From assembly GCA_025355035.1 (NCBI GenBank), contig JANXLS010001029.1, forward strand, positions 1 through 8,677: a stretch of DNA of 8,677 nucleotides. Reading direction: 5' to 3'. The notes beneath the pieces were generated by a model that ran no database searches, was not told the DNA's origin, and was given only the letters and a program-made list of their open reading frames with translations. This document shows, piece after piece, positions 8,132 to 8,677 of this stretch (positions are counted from its first letter, which is position 1; each line of letters starts with the position of its first letter). A program made the position numbers and the translations under genes. The stretch is from Planctomycetota bacterium. Lineage in GTDB: Bacteria > Planctomycetota > SZUA-567 > H5-PLA8.

Positions 8132-8551
8132 CGGGAATTGGAAGTCCGCCGCAGCGAATTACTCCTCTCGATACCATTAGACAGTCCGCTTGATTGAAAA
8201 GGGATGTCTATAGGCGGCCGGAAAAACTCGTGACAGACGGCGCTTACTTTCGATCAACGAAGCGATAACTGGGCTCGATGATTGGCGTAGTGTTTGAATA
8301 AATCTCGGACGTCGTCGCTATCGACATTATTTTAAATGCGTAGCGCGCATCAGAGGTGCTGATAATTCAATTCATCGCGATGTTGGTTGACGTTAGTTGA
8401 CGAAGCTTGCGTCTGCCGCGAACTGCCATTCACGGAGTATTTTTAGATCAAGCGCCAGTGCGCGGAGGGTTAAGAATTCATCGATTGAAATCATTTTCCT
8501 ATTCTTACTCCCGGAATTTTGACTCTCCTTCTAAAGCAACTCACGTTTGAA
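8132..8551. other. Non-coding stretch with small hairpins, a palindrome and a short direct repeat
   Basis: No long reading frame lies here, and the sequence is less GC-rich than the genes. No intrinsic terminator with a T-run is visible after the DUF4838 stop codon. Structures seen: ATGCG/CGCAT (hairpin around 8335-8349), ATCAG/CTGAT (hairpin around 8349-8363), the perfect palindrome CATCGCGATG (8373-8382), and GTTGACG repeated directly with a 10-base period (8386-8392 and 8396-8402). None matches a motif I can name. The region may contain decayed mobile DNA or the control region of an unseen gene to the right. Confidence 0.5.
8393..8494 (-). pseudogene. 33-codon reading frame, possible remnant of an IS21-type transposase N-terminus
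   Basis: On the minus strand an ATG (complement of 8492-8494) opens a 33-residue frame ending in TAA (complement of 8393-8395). The peptide begins MISIDEFLTLRALALDLK and continues ILREWQFAADASFVN. AGG lies 4 nt before the ATG and GGGAG lies 13 nt before it. The pattern 'EF..LR.L ... L.I.RE' resembles the N-terminal helix-turn-helix of IstA-type (IS21 family) transposases, with one extra residue in the second helix. The similarity is weak and rests on my reading only. The rest of such a transposase (about 400-500 residues) is absent, so if real it is a fragment. It could equally be a genuine small protein or chance. Confidence 0.2.
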
Positions 8552-8677
8552 TGTACACACATCTGCTTGCGGCGGGCAAGCTGGCTCTTCGTTGCTCTCG
8601 CACGCCGTATCTACTCAATACGGCTAAGCTCGAGCGCCTCGATCCAGCATGCCCGGCGCGGCGCATCTGCATGTACA
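8552..8677. repeat. 126-bp dyad-symmetric element bounded by TGTACA
   Basis: Three nested levels of inverted symmetry share one centre near 8614. The outer boundaries are TGTACA at 8552-8557 and 8672-8677. The middle arms are 8569-8584 and 8644-8659, which pair at 14 of 16 positions. The inner stem is GCCGTAT (8604-8610) with ATACGGC (8618-8624), around a 7-base loop. Two 19-base segments between the middle and inner arms pair poorly; the right one folds on itself (TCGAG/CTCGA, 8630-8642). CATCTGC also occurs in direct orientation inside both ends (8560-8566, 8664-8670). As single-stranded DNA or RNA it would form a long branched hairpin. I do not recognise the family. It could be an interspersed palindromic repeat or a small non-autonomous mobile element. 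Confidence 0.6.

Noticed and set aside
8552..8677. Integron attC recombination site
   Set aside because: The length and hairpin character fit, but no RYYYAAC/GTTRRRY core pair is found at the ends, and no integrase or cassette array is visible.
8132..8677. CRISPR array or tRNA gene in the right-hand non-coding region
   Set aside because: There are no regularly spaced direct repeats of 20 or more bases, and no cloverleaf with T-loop and acceptor pairing was found.

Overview
The window looks like chromosomal DNA of a GC-rich heterotrophic bacterium that exports very large glycan-related proteins. The combination of a DUF4838 protein, a secreted NHL/FlgD-Ig/CBM9 mosaic, and weak or absent Shine-Dalgarno sites fits the Planctomycetes-Verrucomicrobia-Lentisphaerae group best. 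This placement is inferred from gene content only, since the window has no marker gene.

Layout, left to right. (1) Bases 1-1068 hold the 3' part of an ABC-F ATPase gene (Uup/EttA-like, translation-associated), cut by the window edge inside the first ATPase domain. (2) Bases 1069-1177 are a short gap with a weak hairpin and an 8-bp inverted repeat flanking the likely promoter region of the next gene. (3) Bases 1178-5566 encode a 1,462-residue exported protein with discoidin-like domains, a FlgD-like Ig domain, a beta-propeller/NHL region, one canonical EF-hand loop and a C-terminal CBM9-like domain. (4) Bases 5600-8131 encode an 843-residue exported protein with a GH67-N-like domain, a DUF4838 core with a Cys cluster, and C-terminal beta-sandwich domains. 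(5) Bases 8132-8677 carry no long gene. They contain small hairpins, a 7-bp direct repeat, a 33-codon minus-strand reading frame that may be a transposase remnant, and a 126-bp dyad-symmetric element bounded by TGTACA that runs exactly to the window end.

Genes 3 and 4 are on the same strand, 33 bp apart, and both have signal peptides. They probably form a two-gene operon for binding and processing a complex extracellular or periplasmic polysaccharide. The ABC-F gene is on the same strand but has a housekeeping role and looks like an independent unit. The most unusual non-coding signal is the symmetric element at the right edge; the most unusual protein-level signal is a missing Q-loop glutamine in the second ATPase domain of the ABC-F protein.
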